A DNA stretch of 64,000 nt from Salinicola endophyticus (GTDB lineage: Bacteria; Pseudomonadota; Gammaproteobacteria; Pseudomonadales; Halomonadaceae), in NCBI RefSeq assembly GCF_003206575.1, contig NZ_PZJO01000002.1, forward strand, positions 160,046-224,045, read 5' to 3'. A program made the translations under genes and the position numbers. Numbering within the stretch: position 1 is the stretch's first letter; the number at the start of each line of letters is the position of its first letter. Shown here one piece after another: positions 18,812-28,784 of the stretch. Below the pieces are notes generated by a model, which saw only the letters and a program-made list of their open reading frames with translations, ran no database searches and had not been told where the DNA came from.

Positions 18812-19926
18812 TGAGCGACGTGACCCCAACCGTGAGCGCCGAGACGCCGCGCCAGCGCCGCCCGTGGCTCTCCCCGATCGCGCGCCGACGGCTGCAGATC
18901 TTCCGCGCCAGCCGTCGCGCGCACGTTTCGCTATGGTTGTTCACACTCCTGTTCGTGGTGAGCCTGGGCGCCGAGCTGATCGCCAATGACAAACCGCTGG
19001 TGATGCAGTACCAGGGCGATTGGTACGTGCCTCTGCTGGTGGACTATCCGGAGACCGATTTCGGCGGCTTCCTGCCCACCACCACCGACTACCGAGATCC
19101 CTTCGTGCGCAAGCAGATCGAGCGTCACGGCTGGGCACTGTGGCCACCGGTACCGTTCTCCTACCAGACCCTGGATCGCGATATCCAGGGCCCGGTACCC
19201 TCGCCGCCCAGCCTCCGGCACTGGCTCGGCACCGACGACCAGGGCCGCGATGTCTTCGCCCGAGTGCTCTACGGCTTCCGCCTCTCGGTCGCCTTTGCCC
19301 TCGCCCTGACCGTCGGCTCGATCGTGCTCGGGGTACTGATCGGCGGCGTGCAGGGCTACTACGGCGGCAAGGTGGATCTGTTCGGCCAGCGACTGATCGA
19401 AATCTGGTCGGGCCTGCCGGTGCTGTTCCTGCTGATCATCCTCGCCAGCCTGGTCGAACCCAACGTCTGGTGGCTGCTGGGCATCATGCTGCTGTTCTCG
19501 TGGCTGGGGCTGGTCGATATCGTGCGCGCCGAGTTCCTGCGCGCGCGCAACCTGGAGTACGTGCGCGCAGCACGGGCTCTGGGTCTACCCTCGCGGCTGA
19601 TCATGTGGCGCCACGTACTGCCCAACGCCATGGTCGCCACCCTCACCTTCATCCCGTTTCTGTTCACCGGCGCCATCACCACGCTCACCGCGCTGGACTT
19701 CCTCGGCTTCGGCCTGCCCCCCGGTTCGCCCTCGCTCGGCGAGCTGGTGGCCCAGGGCAAGAACAACCTGCAGGCGCCGTGGCTCGGCATCACTGCATTT
19801 CTCTCTCTCAGCGTGATGCTGTCACTCCTGGTGTTCATCGGTGAGGGCCTGCGCGACGCCTTCGATCCACGGCATATCGTCGGTGCCAGTGCCGCCACCG
19901 CCAGCAGCACGAGGGCCTTGCCATGA
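18811..19926 (+). CDS. yejE: Peptide ABC transporter permease YejE
   Basis: Second permease of the importer (371 aa). A basic cytoplasmic N-terminus is followed by a membrane helix (LWLFTLLFVVSLGAELIA) and a large periplasmic loop with QGDWYVPLL. The motif LGTDDQGRDVFARVLYGFR leads into the transport domain with coupling loop YVRAARALGLPSRLIMWRHV. The start overlaps the yejB stop and the stop overlaps the yejF start (ATGA). Confidence 0.92.
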   Translation: MSDVTPTVSAETPRQRRPWLSPIARRRLQIFRASRRAHVSLWLFTLLFVVSLGAELIANDKPLVMQYQGDWYVPLLVDYPETDFGGFLPTTTDYRDPFVRKQIERHGWALWPPVPFSYQTLDRDIQGPVPSPPSLRHWLGTDDQGRDVFARVLYGFRLSVAFALALTVGSIVLGVLIGGVQGYYGGKVDLFGQRLIEIWSGLPVLFLLIILASLVEPNVWWLLGIMLLFSWLGLVDIVRAEFLRARNLEYVRAARALGLPSRLIMWRHVLPNAMVATLTFIPFLFTGAITTLTALDFLGFGLPPGSPSLGELVAQGKNNLQAPWLGITAFLSLSVMLSLLVFIGEGLRDAFDPRHIVGASAATASSTRALP

Positions 19927-21506
19927 ACCACCCACCGCTGCTGTCGCTCGAGGGAGTGACGGTTCTTGTCGGCGGCTACCAGGCCGTGACCCGCCTCGAT
20001 CTGGAGGTGGCGCGCGGAGAGACCGTCGCCGTAGTCGGCGAGTCCGGCTCGGGCAAGTCGGTCAGTGCCCTCGGCGCGCTGGGGCTGCTGCCGCCCGGCA
20101 GCGAGGTCGGCGGGCAGCGCCATTTCGCCGGCGAGGATCTGGCGCGCCTCACCACGCGCCAGTGGAATGCTCTGCGCGGCGGCCGTATCGGCTTCGTGTT
20201 CCAGGAGCCGATGACCTCCCTCAACCCACTGCACACGGTGGGCAAACAGCTACGTGAGAGTCTGCGCTTGCATCAGGGCCTGCGCGGTCAGCGCGCCACG
20301 CAGCGCTGCCGCCAGCTACTCGAACAGGTACGCTTGCCGCGGGTCGAAGAACTCTTGAAGACGCGCCCGCATCAGCTCTCCGGTGGCCAGCGCCAGCGGG
20401 TAATGATCGCCATGGCAATCGCCAACGACCCGCAGCTGCTGATCGCCGACGAACCGACCACCGCACTCGACGTCACCGTACAGCAGGAGATCCTCGCCCT
20501 ACTCGACGAGCTGCGCCGGGAACACGGCATGGGAATCCTGCTGATCAGCCACGATCTCAACCTGGTGCGCCGCCACGCCGACCGAGTGGTGGTCATGCAC
20601 CGCGGCCGGGTGGTCGAAAGCGGCCCGACGCCCCGGGTATTCAGTGCGCCCGCAGCGGACTACACGCGTGCACTGCTCGACGCCATCCCCGACGGCATGC
20701 CGGCGGCGCTGCCCGCCGACGCGCCCACGCTGCTGGCGGCGCGCCGCCTCGGGGTCGAGTTCCTGCGCCCGAAACCCCTGCTGCGGCCGCGGCCGCCGGC
20801 CTTCGTCGCCCTGGAACCGCTCTCGCTCAACCTGCGTCAGGGCGAGACACTGGGCCTGGTGGGCGAGTCCGGCTCGGGCAAGAGCACCCTCGCCGCGGCC
20901 CTGATCCGGCTACTACCTGCCCACGGCGAGATCGACTTCGACGGTGAACGTCTCGACCGCCTCAAGGGCAATGCCCTGCGCCAGCGCCGCCCGCAGTTCC
21001 AGATCGTGTTCCAGGACCCCTACGGCTCGCTGTCGCCGCGCATGCCGATCGCCGATATTATCAGCGAGGGTCTACGCTTCCACCACCCGGCACTGGACGA
21101 GGCCACGCTGGCGGCACGTGTCGCCGAGGCGCTGGCCGAGGTCAATCTGCCAGCGGACTGTGCCCAGCGCTATCCCCATGAGTTTTCTGGCGGCCAGCGC
21201 CAGCGCATTGCGATCGCCCGAGCGCTGATTCTCAAGCCACGCCTGCTGGTGCTGGATGAGCCCACCTCGGCGTTGGACCGCAGCGTGCAGAAACAGCTGA
21301 TCGAGCTGCTGCGCGCGGTCCAGGCGCGCCATCACATCAGCTATCTGTTCATCAGCCACGATCTCGCCGTAGTACGCGCCATGGCGCACCAGATCATGGT
21401 GCTCAAGGAGGGTCAGGTGGTGGAGAGCGGCGAGTGCATCCGGGTGCTCGATGCCCCGACCAGCGACTACACTCGCGCGCTAATCGCTGCGGCCGCCCTC
21501 GATTGA
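19923..21506 (+). CDS. yejF: Peptide ABC transporter ATPase YejF (duplicated nucleotide-binding domains)
   Basis: Cytoplasmic ATPase (527 aa) with two full ABC domains in one chain. Domain 1 (residues ~1-260) has Walker [14 protein letters not shown], signature [14 protein letters not shown] and Walker [13 protein letters not shown]. Domain 2 (~275-527) has [29 protein letters not shown] and [12 protein letters not shown]. Both domains look catalytically intact. It energises YejB/YejE import of peptides delivered by YejA. Confidence 0.94.
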   Translation: MNHPPLLSLEGVTVLVGGYQAVTRLDLEVARGETVAVVGESGSGKSVSALGALGLLPPGSEVGGQRHFAGEDLARLTTRQWNALRGGRIGFVFQEPMTSLNPLHTVGKQLRESLRLHQGLRGQRATQRCRQLLEQVRLPRVEELLKTRPHQLSGGQRQRVMIAMAIANDPQLLIADEPTTALDVTVQQEILALLDELRREHGMGILLISHDLNLVRRHADRVVVMHRGRVVESGPTPRVFSAPAADYTRALLDAIPDGMPAALPADAPTLLAARRLGVEFLRPKPLLRPRPPAFVALEPLSLNLRQGETLGLVGESGSGKSTLAAALIRLLPAHGEIDFDGERLDRLKGNALRQRRPQFQIVFQDPYGSLSPRMPIADIISEGLRFHHPALDEATLAARVAEALAEVNLPADCAQRYPHEFSGGQRQRIAIARALILKPRLLVLDEPTSALDRSVQKQLIELLRAVQARHHISYLFISHDLAVVRAMAHQIMVLKEGQVVESGECIRVLDAPTSDYTRALIAAAALD

Positions 21507-21561
21507 TTCGAGGGCGACGCGATCTGAATGACGCTGAGAGGAGGCTATGGCAAACAGACAA

Positions 21562-21584
21562 GATAACGGTATAAACATGTTATC
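21562..21584. other. AT-rich inverted repeat between convergent yejF and rsuA
   Basis: GATAAC (21562-21567) and GTTATC (21579-21584) flank an 11-nt AT-rich spacer. It is not a GC-rich terminator stem; it may be a protein site or chance. Confidence 0.3.
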
Positions 21585-21612
21585 GAGTTCGCTGGGCACA
21601 GGAAGAAACAGC

Positions 21613-22314
21613 CTAGAACGCCGCAATCTCCTCGGGGCGCAAATGCCGGCACTCTCCAGGTTCGAGCATCGGGTCGAGGCTGAGCGGGCCGATCGCCTCG
21701 CGATGCAGCGACGTCAGCGGATAGCCCACCGCCGTCATCATCCGCCGCACCTGGTGATAGCGCCCTTCGGTCACACCGATCAGCACCTCGTGCGGGCCCA
21801 CCCGCTCGAACGTCGCCGGCCGGGTCGGTTTCTCTTCGCCCTGCAGCGTGATGCCCTTCTCGAACTGCTGCACCACCCTGGCGGCAACACTTTCCGACAT
21901 CGCCTCGGCGATCTCGCCGCGGTAGCGCTTGACACAGGCTCGGTTGGGCGAGGTCACCCGATGGGTCCACTGACCATCATCGCTGATCAGCAAAAGCCCC
22001 GAGGTATCGACATCCAGCCGCCCTACCGGGTGCAGGCGCTCGATCTGCTCGATCTCGATCAGGCTCATCACCGAGGGGTAGTGGGCCGGGCGCAGCGAGC
22101 ACTCCACCCCGACCGGCTTGTGCAGCATCAGATAGCGCCAGCCGACGCGGGCCAGCGGCTCCCCCTGCCAACGAACGTCCTGGGTATCCGAGACCTGACG
22201 CGAGGCATCGCGTACGGTTTCGCCATCGACACTGACCTCCAGCTGGCGCAGCGCACGCTTGGCCTGGCTGCGCGTCAGTTCGGTGGCTTCACTGAGAAAT
22301 CTGTCCAGCCGCAT
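21613..22314 (-). CDS. rsuA: 16S rRNA pseudouridine-516 synthase
   Basis: RNA-modifying enzyme (233 aa) of the RsuA/RluB family. An N-terminal S4 domain (MRLDRFLSEATELTRSQAKR) precedes the catalytic domain with the signature GRLDVDTSGLLLIS, which holds the active Asp. The motif ITEGRYHQVRRM appears as VTEGRYHQVRRM. The 16S rather than 23S assignment rests on length and closeness to RsuA, so RluE/RluF-like activity is not excluded. It is 30 bp downstream of corA on the same strand. Confidence 0.88.
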   Translation of the reverse strand: MRLDRFLSEATELTRSQAKRALRQLEVSVDGETVRDASRQVSDTQDVRWQGEPLARVGWRYLMLHKPVGVECSLRPAHYPSVMSLIEIEQIERLHPVGRLDVDTSGLLLISDDGQWTHRVTSPNRACVKRYRGEIAEAMSESVAARVVQQFEKGITLQGEEKPTRPATFERVGPHEVLIGVTEGRYHQVRRMMTAVGYPLTSLHREAIGPLSLDPMLEPGECRHLRPEEIAAF

Positions 22315-22344
22315 GTATTCGAAATATTCCTTGAGGCGGCGAGC

Positions 22345-23292
22345 TTAGAGCCAACCGCGATATTTGAAGTAGAGATAGGGCGAGACCCCCGACAGCACCA
22401 TCAGCCCGATCGCCATCGGATAGCCGAAGCTCCAGTCGAGCTCCGGCATCACTTGGAAGTTCATCCCGTAGATACTGGCGATCATGGTCGGTGGCAGAAA
22501 CACCACCGAGGCGATCGAGAAGATCTTGATGATCTGGTTCTGCTCGATATTGATGAACCCCTGGGTGGTATCCATCAGGAAGTTGACCTTGTCGGACAGA
22601 AACGTGCTGTGCGACATCAGCACCTCGACATCCTGCAGCGCCTCCTTGGCCTGCTCCTGCAGCTCGGCGTGATAGCGCAGGTGGCGAATGAGGAAGTAGA
22701 GCGAGCGCTGGGTATCCATCAGACACAGGCGGATCTTGCCCACGCTATCCTCGACCTTGGCCAGCCGATCGATCGCCTCTTCCAGATCCGCGTCCTCGAT
22801 CTCCAGCACCATGTGGCTGACCTGCTCGAGGTCGCGGTGCATGTCTTCGATGCTGTCGGCGAGGTTCTCGACTTTCTGTTCGAACAGCGTGACGATCAGC
22901 GACTGTGGCGAGTGCGCCTCGGTCTGGCCACGCCGGGCGCGCAGCCTGAACAGGCGAAAATCGGCCAGGTCGTCCTCGCGCAGCGACAGCAACCGCTGCG
23001 ACTGGAGAATGAACACCACGGTGTTGGTCTGATGCTTGCCCTCGTTGCGTGACAGAAACAGCGAGTGCACATGCAGGCCATCGGTATCGGTGAAGAACCG
23101 CGCCGAGGATTCGATCTCCTCGATATCGGTGTTGGCCGGCAGTTCGTCGGCGAGAAACGGCTTCAACGCCTCGCGGTCCTCATCATCGAGGTCGTAGGCA
23201 TCGATCCAGTTGGCCTCCAGCAGGCGTTCGGCGATGGGGCCCTCGCTGAGCTCTTGAAAATCGTTCTGTTCGAGGCGAAAGGTTCGGATCAT
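22345..23292 (-). CDS. corA: Magnesium/divalent-cation channel CorA
   Basis: Homopentameric inner-membrane Mg2+/Co2+ channel (315 aa). The large cytoplasmic N-terminal domain covers residues ~1-250. Two C-terminal membrane helices carry the selectivity motif YGMNFQVMPEL between IASVVFLPPTMIASI and YPMAIGLMVLSGVSPYLYF. Length matches E. coli CorA (316 aa). It begins 9 bp after the nitrilase stop and is followed by rsuA, suggesting a three-gene operon. Confidence 0.94.
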   Translation of the reverse strand: MIRTFRLEQNDFQELSEGPIAERLLEANWIDAYDLDDEDREALKPFLADELPANTDIEEIESSARFFTDTDGLHVHSLFLSRNEGKHQTNTVVFILQSQRLLSLREDDLADFRLFRLRARRGQTEAHSPQSLIVTLFEQKVENLADSIEDMHRDLEQVSHMVLEIEDADLEEAIDRLAKVEDSVGKIRLCLMDTQRSLYFLIRHLRYHAELQEQAKEALQDVEVLMSHSTFLSDKVNFLMDTTQGFINIEQNQIIKIFSIASVVFLPPTMIASIYGMNFQVMPELDWSFGYPMAIGLMVLSGVSPYLYFKYRGWL

Positions 23293-23301
23293 TGCCCATC
23301 C

Positions 23302-24126
23302 TTACTCATGCAGGTCATCGTCGAAGTCGGTCAACGCAAAGGCATCTGCGTCTCTCCAGGCGGGAAAGGTATCGCGAAACGATGACAGTGACGCTGCCGA
23401 CAGGGTCACCGTCTCGACGAAGGGTGTCTCGGGTGGGTGATCCACCAGCGGATCGCCCTTGAAGTCCACGGCCAGGGAGTCGCCGCTGTAGCTCAGGCCG
23501 TTGCCATCCTCGCCGATGCGATTGACGCCGACCACATAGCTCAAGTTCTCCACCGCCCGCGCCTTTAGTAGTGTACGCCATGGCCGCCGCCGGGGCGCTG
23601 GCCAGTTGGCCACGCACAGCAGCAGATCATAGTCGAACGCCTCGCCCTGGGGCGGCTGCTGGCGCAGCCAGACCGGAAAGCGCAGGTCGTAGCAGACCGC
23701 GAGCAGAATCCGGAAGCCGCGATACTCGATCACCCGCCGCTGGTCGCCGGCGGCATAGTGACGAGGCTCCTCCCCCATCCGAAAGAGATGGCGCTTGTCA
23801 TAGGTCAGAGTCAGCCCCTCGGGCTCGGCCCATACCATGCGGTTGTAGGCTCGCCCCCCCTCGGTGATCGCCAGGCTGCCGGTGATGGCGCAGCCGCGAG
23901 CGCGCGCCTGCTGCTCGAGCCAGGCCAGCGAGGCGCTAGACTCGGCGGGCTCGGCCAGCGCCTCGGCGTTCATGGTGAAGCCGGTCGCGAACATCTCGGG
24001 CAGCACGATCAGGTCGGTCTGCGTCGAGTCCAGCGCCCCCATCCGCGTTTCGAGCAGCGCTCGGTTGGCCGCCGGATCCTCCCAATGAAGCTCCGTCTGT
24101 ATCAGCGTGACGCGCAGGTCGCTCAT
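23302..24126 (-). CDS. Nitrilase-superfamily amidohydrolase, YafV/omega-amidase-like
   Basis: Cytoplasmic C-N hydrolase (274 aa). The Glu-Lys-Cys triad is visible as LPEMFATGF (Glu ~44), TYDKRHLF and AVCYDLRFPVWLR (nucleophilic Cys). The sequence is closest in pattern to YafV, an omega-amidase that hydrolyses 2-oxoglutaramate and related monoamides. AAGGAGA lies just upstream of the ATG. It heads the nitrilase-corA-rsuA group. Confidence 0.87.
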   Translation of the reverse strand: MSDLRVTLIQTELHWEDPAANRALLETRMGALDSTQTDLIVLPEMFATGFTMNAEALAEPAESSASLAWLEQQARARGCAITGSLAITEGGRAYNRMVWAEPEGLTLTYDKRHLFRMGEEPRHYAAGDQRRVIEYRGFRILLAVCYDLRFPVWLRQQPPQGEAFDYDLLLCVANWPAPRRRPWRTLLKARAVENLSYVVGVNRIGEDGNGLSYSGDSLAVDFKGDPLVDHPPETPFVETVTLSAASLSSFRDTFPAWRDADAFALTDFDDDLHE

Positions 24127-24237
24127 GGGTATCTCCTTGTTCGTGCCGGAATTCTGGGATCATTTTCGCACCCGAAGCGCGCTGCGGACATGATAGATTA
24201 CCGGGTCGCCACATCGAACAGCCAGAGACTCACCGCC

Positions 24238-25176
24238 ATGTCAGCCGCCAACCGCCCTGCCACACCACCCGCGACGCCGACGGGGAGCGCTGACGCGCCA
24301 CGTCGCGAGGCGCGTCGCGGGGTCGGCTTCGGGCTTGCCGCCTACGGCATCTGGGGCTGCTTTCCGCTGTTCTTCGCCCTGTTCGACGGTGTGCCAGCGG
24401 GAGAGATACTGATCCACCGAATTCTGTGGTCGTGCCTATTCCTGGCGCTGGTGATCACCCTGATGCGGCGCTGGGGGCCAGTGCAGGCGGCTTTCCGTCA
24501 GCCGCGCCGACTGCTGCCGGTATTGGGTTGCGCGCTGCTGATCGGGCTCAACTGGGGGCTTTACATCTATGCGGTCGAAAGTCAGCACGTGCTTCAGGCC
24601 AGCCTGGGCTACTTCATCACCCCGCTGATCAACGTTGCCCTCGGTATGCTGATACTCAAGGAGCGGCTGAGCCGCTGGCAGGGGGTGGCGATCGCCCTGG
24701 CCCTGATCGCGATTCTGATCCAGCTCGTGGTGCTGGGCCGTCTGCCCTGGATCAGTCTGGCGCTGGCGGCCAGTTTCGGCACTTACGGGCTGCTGCGCAA
24801 GCAGGTGCCTCTCGACGGCCTGTCGGGTCTGTTTGCCGAGACCACCCTACTACTGCCCTTCAGCCTCGCCGCCCTGGCCTGGCTGGTGTCCCGGGACGCC
24901 TCGCACTTCGGCATGGCACTGCCCAACACCGCTCTGCTGGTGATCAGCGGCGTTCTCACCACCCTGCCGCTGCTGGCCTTCGCCGGTGCCGCCCGGCGTC
25001 TGCGCCTCTCCACCGTGGGCTTTCTGATGTATATCAATCCGACGCTGCAGTTCGCGCTGGCGCTGTGGGTATTCGACGAGCCCTTGTCGCTGACTCAGTT
25101 GATCACCTTCGTGCTGATCTGGCTGGGGCTGGCCTGCTATTCGCTCGATGCCTGGCAAGGGCATCGCGCACGCTGA
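24238..25176 (+). CDS. rarD: EamA-family transporter RarD
   Basis: Ten-helix inner-membrane protein (312 aa) of the drug/metabolite transporter superfamily. RarD hallmarks are GLAAYGIWGCFPLFF and IHRILWS near the start, LNWGLYIYAVESQHVLQASLGYFI mid-protein (quoted only in part: LNWGLYIYAVESQHVLQA), and the late NPTLQFALALWVFDEPL. The substrate is unknown; RarD has been linked with chloramphenicol sensitivity. The first ~28 residues are Pro/Ala/Arg-rich and cytoplasmic. Confidence 0.9.
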   Translation: MSAANRPATPPATPTGSADAPRREARRGVGFGLAAYGIWGCFPLFFALFDGVPAGEILIHRILWSCLFLALVITLMRRWGPVQAAFRQPRRLLPVLGCALLIGLNWGLYIYAVESQHVLQASLGYFITPLINVALGMLILKERLSRWQGVAIALALIAILIQLVVLGRLPWISLALAASFGTYGLLRKQVPLDGLSGLFAETTLLLPFSLAALAWLVSRDASHFGMALPNTALLVISGVLTTLPLLAFAGAARRLRLSTVGFLMYINPTLQFALALWVFDEPLSLTQLITFVLIWLGLACYSLDAWQGHRAR

Positions 25177-25252
25177 CCCCCGCCGCCCCCGGCACGGCCC
25201 CATCTGTCTGGCCCACTTCTTCGCCCAGCCAAGGCTGCATCGCCAACGCAAA

Positions 25253-25282
25253 GCGCCCGCCGCTGAAAACAGCGGCGGGCGC
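25253..25282. terminator. Bidirectional hairpin between rarD and fliE
   Basis: Perfect 13-bp stem GCGCCCGCCGCTG (25253-25265) and its complement (25270-25282) around an AAAA loop, centred between the convergent stops of rarD and fliE. No long T-tract follows, but stability and position favour a shared terminator. Confidence 0.75.
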
Positions 25283-25313
25283 CATGGCAGAACCCGGGCA
25301 GCGCCAAGCGGTG

Positions 25314-25637
25314 CTAGATCTGCATGCTCATGACATCCTTGTAGGCCGTCACCAGGCGGTTACGCACCTGAACGCCCATCTCGAAGGAGACACTGGCCTT
25401 CTGCATATCGATCATGACATCGTTCAGGGCGACGTCGGGATCACCAGCCTGGAACGCCATCGACTGCTGCTTGGCGCTCTGCTGCATCTGATTGATCCGC
25501 CCGAGCGAGGCCTGAAGCTCACCGGCAAAACTACCGGGCTGATCGGGAGCGGCCGCAGCGCCGGCACTCTGCCCGGCGGCCTGGTTAGACAGCGCCTGCA
25601 TCTGCTGCAGCGCAGCCTGAATGGCGGGAACACTCAT
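25314..25637 (-). CDS. fliE: Flagellar hook-basal body protein FliE
   Basis: Rod-junction protein (107 aa) that links the MS ring to the proximal rod and is exported by the flagellar type III system. The C-terminal half [20 protein letters not shown] and [17 protein letters not shown] is diagnostic. ATG 25637 has AGGAAA 6 nt upstream; TTG 25655 adds six residues and is less likely. It is transcribed away from fliF, so the 300-bp region between them should hold two early flagellar promoters. Confidence 0.95.
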   Translation of the reverse strand: MSVPAIQAALQQMQALSNQAAGQSAGAAAAPDQPGSFAGELQASLGRINQMQQSAKQQSMAFQAGDPDVALNDVMIDMQKASVSFEMGVQVRNRLVTAYKDVMSMQI

Positions 25638-25671
25638 GCGGGTTTCCTGTAACAAGGTTGCCTGATCGATA

Positions 25672-25683
25672 GCGTCATGACGC
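25672..25683. promoter_or_regulatory. 12-bp palindrome upstream of fliE
   Basis: GCGTCATGACGC is a perfect palindrome 35 bp upstream of fliE. The function is unknown. It shares the core GTCATGAC with the palindrome upstream of fliC at 50495. Confidence 0.35.
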
Positions 25684-25825
25684 CATACGATGGATGGGAC
25701 GCTCGCAGACTAGCAGCCGGCGCCGCCATGCCATCGCGCTAAATGCGCGCGAAAACAGCGGCTTTTCCCGTCTTCGCGGTTTACGTTCAAACACATAATG
25801 GCTGCCATCACACATATGCCCCCGA

Positions 25826-25862
25826 ACCGGGGCCATCCGGTGCTCGCCAGCCGGGCCCCGGT
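25826..25862 (+). other. Long-stem inverted repeat in the fliF leader region
   Basis: ACCGGGGCC (25826-25834) and GGCCCCGGT (25854-25862) form a perfect 9-bp stem with a 19-nt loop, 82 bp before fliF. It could be an mRNA leader structure or an operator. There is no T-tract. Confidence 0.45.
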
Positions 25863-25944
25863 GCGGGATGAGCAGTCCGCGATGCAGGGAACGGAAAAAC
25901 CGTATGTCGTCGAGTCAAATCACGGTCGCTGAGCGGGGCGCGGC

Positions 25945-27792
25945 ATGAGCACGGCCACGTCGCCCAACGACACTCAGGCAGCCGGCGCGCAGTCAGCACG
26001 CGCTGGCGCCGCGCAGAAGCCCGGTCGCGACTGGCTGGGCAAGCTGCAGAGCAACCCGCGTATCCCACTGATCGTCGGCGGCGCCGCCGCGCTGGCGATC
26101 GTCGTCGCGTTGCTGCTGTGGGCGCGTTCGCCCGACTACCGCGTGCTCTATTCCACCCTCACCGACGCCGACGGCGGCCGGATCATTACCCAGCTCGACA
26201 CCATGGGGGTGCCCTACCGCTTCAGCGACGGCGGCCAGGCACTGCTGGTACCGGCTGACCAGGTACGTCCGCTACGCCTCAAGCTCGCCGAGCAGGGGCT
26301 ACCCCAGGCCAGTGGCGTCGGCTTCGAGCTGATGGACAATCAGGCTTTCGGGATCAGCCAGTTCGCCGAACAGGTCAACTACCAGCGCGCCCTGGAGGGC
26401 GAACTCGCCCGAACCATCGCTACTCTCGGCAGCGTCGACCGTGCACGGGTGCACCTGGCCATGGCCAAGCCGTCGGTATTCGTGCGCGAAAGCCAGCCTG
26501 CCAGCGCCTCCGTGGTGATCGATCTGCAGCCCGGGCGCGTGCTCAGTCCGGGCCAGGTCAACGCCATCGTCCACATGGTCTCGAGCAGCGTGCCCGAGCT
26601 GGCCACCAATGCGGTCACCGTGATCGACCAGAACGGCGACCTGCTGACCCAGGATCAGGGCGACGGCACGCGGCTCGACGGCACCCAGCTCGACTACGTG
26701 CAAAATCTCGAGAAAACCTACGCCAAGCGTATCGAAGCGATCCTCGCCCCGATCGTCGGCGCCAAGAACGTCAAGGCTCAGGTAACCGCCCAGGTCGACT
26801 TCGCCCAGCGTGAACAGACCGCGGAGCGCTACGCGCCGAACCAGGCCCCCAACGAAGCCGCGGTACGCAGCGAGCAGAACAGCGCCTCCTATCAGAGCGA
26901 CGCCGATCTCGCCATGGGCATCCCTGGCGCCCTGAGCAACCAGCCCCCGGGCACGGCGGCATCGCCGATCAACGCACCGGGCACCCAGGCCAATGGCAAT
27001 GCGGGCAATAACGGCGCCAACGCGGGCAACAACGCCAATAACAACAATGCCAACAACAACGGCAACAATAATGGGGCCAATAACGCCGGCCAGGGCCAGA
27101 CCACACAGGATACCAACGCCCAGACAGGGCAGATGCGGCGCGACAGCACCATCAACTACGAGGTGGATCGCACCGTCGAACACGTCAAGCAGCACAGCGG
27201 TGCCATCGAGCGCCTGTCGGTGGCGGTGGTGGTCAACTACCGCGAGACCACCGGGGATGATGGGCAGCCCAAGGCGGTCGCCCTGAGCGACGCTGAAATG
27301 GATCAGATCCGCGGCCTGGTTCGTCAGGCCATGGGCTACTCCCAGACCCGCGGCGACGATCTGGCCGTGGTCAATAGCCCCTTCCAGACCAGCGAGCCGA
27401 GCTTCACCCCGCTGCCCTGGTGGCAGACGCCGGAAATCTGGAGCCTGGGCAAGAGCGTGCTGAAGTATCTGCTGGTCGCGCTGGTCGCCATGTTCCTGTG
27501 GTTCAAGGTGGTCAAGCCGCTGGTACGGCGTCAGACCCGCGACGCCCAGCCCGCCGCCTTCAACGCACCGTCGGGCGTCTCGGGCGCGGCGGGCGCCGCC
27601 AGCTACCAGCAGGTGAGCGAGGCCGGCGACGGCAGCGAGAAGGACGAACCCTCACCCGTCAACGCCACCCGCGAACGCAGCCGGCGTCGCTCCTCCGGCT
27701 ACGAGCAGGACCTCAAGGATGCGCGTGAGATTGCTCAGGAGGATCCGCGCCTGGTAGCGATGGTGGTCAGAAGCTGGATGGATAAGTCATGA
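25945..27792 (+). CDS. fliF: Flagellar MS-ring protein FliF
   Basis: Forms the inner-membrane MS ring that houses the export gate (615 aa). One membrane helix lies at residues ~46-66 ([19 protein letters not shown]) and a second at ~510-530 ([15 protein letters not shown]). YscJ/FliF ring-building motifs include [27 protein letters not shown] and [12 protein letters not shown]. The cytoplasmic C-terminal tail ends [13 protein letters not shown], the FliG-binding segment. An Asn/Gly-rich stretch sits at residues ~349-383 in the periplasmic part. The stop overlaps the fliG start. Confidence 0.96.
   Translation: MSTATSPNDTQAAGAQSARAGAAQKPGRDWLGKLQSNPRIPLIVGGAAALAIVVALLLWARSPDYRVLYSTLTDADGGRIITQLDTMGVPYRFSDGGQALLVPADQVRPLRLKLAEQGLPQASGVGFELMDNQAFGISQFAEQVNYQRALEGELARTIATLGSVDRARVHLAMAKPSVFVRESQPASASVVIDLQPGRVLSPGQVNAIVHMVSSSVPELATNAVTVIDQNGDLLTQDQGDGTRLDGTQLDYVQNLEKTYAKRIEAILAPIVGAKNVKAQVTAQVDFAQREQTAERYAPNQAPNEAAVRSEQNSASYQSDADLAMGIPGALSNQPPGTAASPINAPGTQANGNAGNNGANAGNNANNNNANNNGNNNGANNAGQGQTTQDTNAQTGQMRRDSTINYEVDRTVEHVKQHSGAIERLSVAVVVNYRETTGDDGQPKAVALSDAEMDQIRGLVRQAMGYSQTRGDDLAVVNSPFQTSEPSFTPLPWWQTPEIWSLGKSVLKYLLVALVAMFLWFKVVKPLVRRQTRDAQPAAFNAPSGVSGAAGAASYQQVSEAGDGSEKDEPSPVNATRERSRRRSSGYEQDLKDAREIAQEDPRLVAMVVRSWMDKS
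26988..27093 (+). repeat. Asn/Gly/Ala low-complexity coding repeat inside fliF
   Basis: Repeated AAY-AAY-GGC type codons encode runs such as NNANNNNANNN and GNNNGANN (FliF residues ~349-383). The DNA is made of short imperfect repeats of gcaac/aacaa units, prone to slippage. It lies in the variable periplasmic loop between RBM3 and the second membrane helix. Confidence 0.8.
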
Positions 27793-28784
27793 CGGAAATG
27801 AACGGTGCCCGGCGCGGTGCGATCCTCCTGCTCTCGCTCGACGAGGACAGTGCGGCCGAGGTGTTCAAGTACCTCTCCTCGCGCGAGGTGCAGGAGATCA
27901 GTCAGGAGATGGCTCAGCTCGGCCAGGTGTCGCACCAGGACATGGCCGATGTGCTGCGCGATTTTCACAACGAGGCCGAGCAGTTCACGGCCATGAACCT
28001 GCACACCAACGACCACATCCGCTCGGTGCTGACCAAGGCGCTCGGCAGCGAGCGCGCCAGCAGCCTGATCGAGGACATCCTGGAGAGCTCCAACACGGCC
28101 TCCGGTATCGATTCGCTCAATCTGATGGAAGCTTCGATGGTGTCCGAGCTGATCCGCGACGAGCACCCGCAGATCATCGCCACCATCATGGTCCACCTCG
28201 AGCGCGGTCAGGCCGCCGATATCCTGGAGCTGTTCGACGACAAGCTGCGCAATGATGTGATGCTACGCATCGCCACCTTCAGCGGCGTGCAGCCGGCAGC
28301 CCTGCAGGAACTGACCGAGGTGCTCAGCTCGATGCTCGACGGTACCAATCTCAAGCGCAGCAAGATGGGTGGCGTGAGGACCGCCGCCGAGATCCTCAAC
28401 CTGATGAACTCCTCCCAGGAGGAGCAGGCCATCGACGTGGTCCGCTCGCACAGCGAAGATCTGGCCCAGAAGATCATCGACGAGATGTTCCTGTTCGAGA
28501 ACCTGCTCGACATCGACGACCGCGGCATTCAGCTCATCCTGCGCGAGGTCGAGACCAACTCTCTGGTCATCGCCCTGCGCGGAGCGGAAGAGGCGCTGGT
28601 CGACAAGTTTACCCGCAACATGTCCCAGCGCGCGGCCCAGCTCATGCGCGAGGACATGGAGAACCGCGGTCCGGTGCGCCTCTCCCAGGTGGAGAACGAG
28701 CAGAAAACGATTCTGGGTGTGGTACGGCGCCTGGCCGACTCCGGCGAGATCGCGCTGAGCGGTGGCGACGATGGCTACGTCTGA
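27789..28784 (+). CDS. fliG: Flagellar motor switch protein FliG
   Basis: C-ring protein (331 aa) that contacts the MS ring and receives torque from the stator. The N-terminal domain starts [21 protein letters not shown]. The middle domain has [15 protein letters not shown] with the EHPQ motif that binds FliM. The C-terminal torque domain carries the charged ridge around [20 protein letters not shown] and [20 protein letters not shown] (quoted in part). Length equals that of E. coli FliG (331 aa). It overlaps both fliF and fliH by a few bases. Confidence 0.97.
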   Translation: MTEMNGARRGAILLLSLDEDSAAEVFKYLSSREVQEISQEMAQLGQVSHQDMADVLRDFHNEAEQFTAMNLHTNDHIRSVLTKALGSERASSLIEDILESSNTASGIDSLNLMEASMVSELIRDEHPQIIATIMVHLERGQAADILELFDDKLRNDVMLRIATFSGVQPAALQELTEVLSSMLDGTNLKRSKMGGVRTAAEILNLMNSSQEEQAIDVVRSHSEDLAQKIIDEMFLFENLLDIDDRGIQLILREVETNSLVIALRGAEEALVDKFTRNMSQRAAQLMREDMENRGPVRLSQVENEQKTILGVVRRLADSGEIALSGGDDGYV

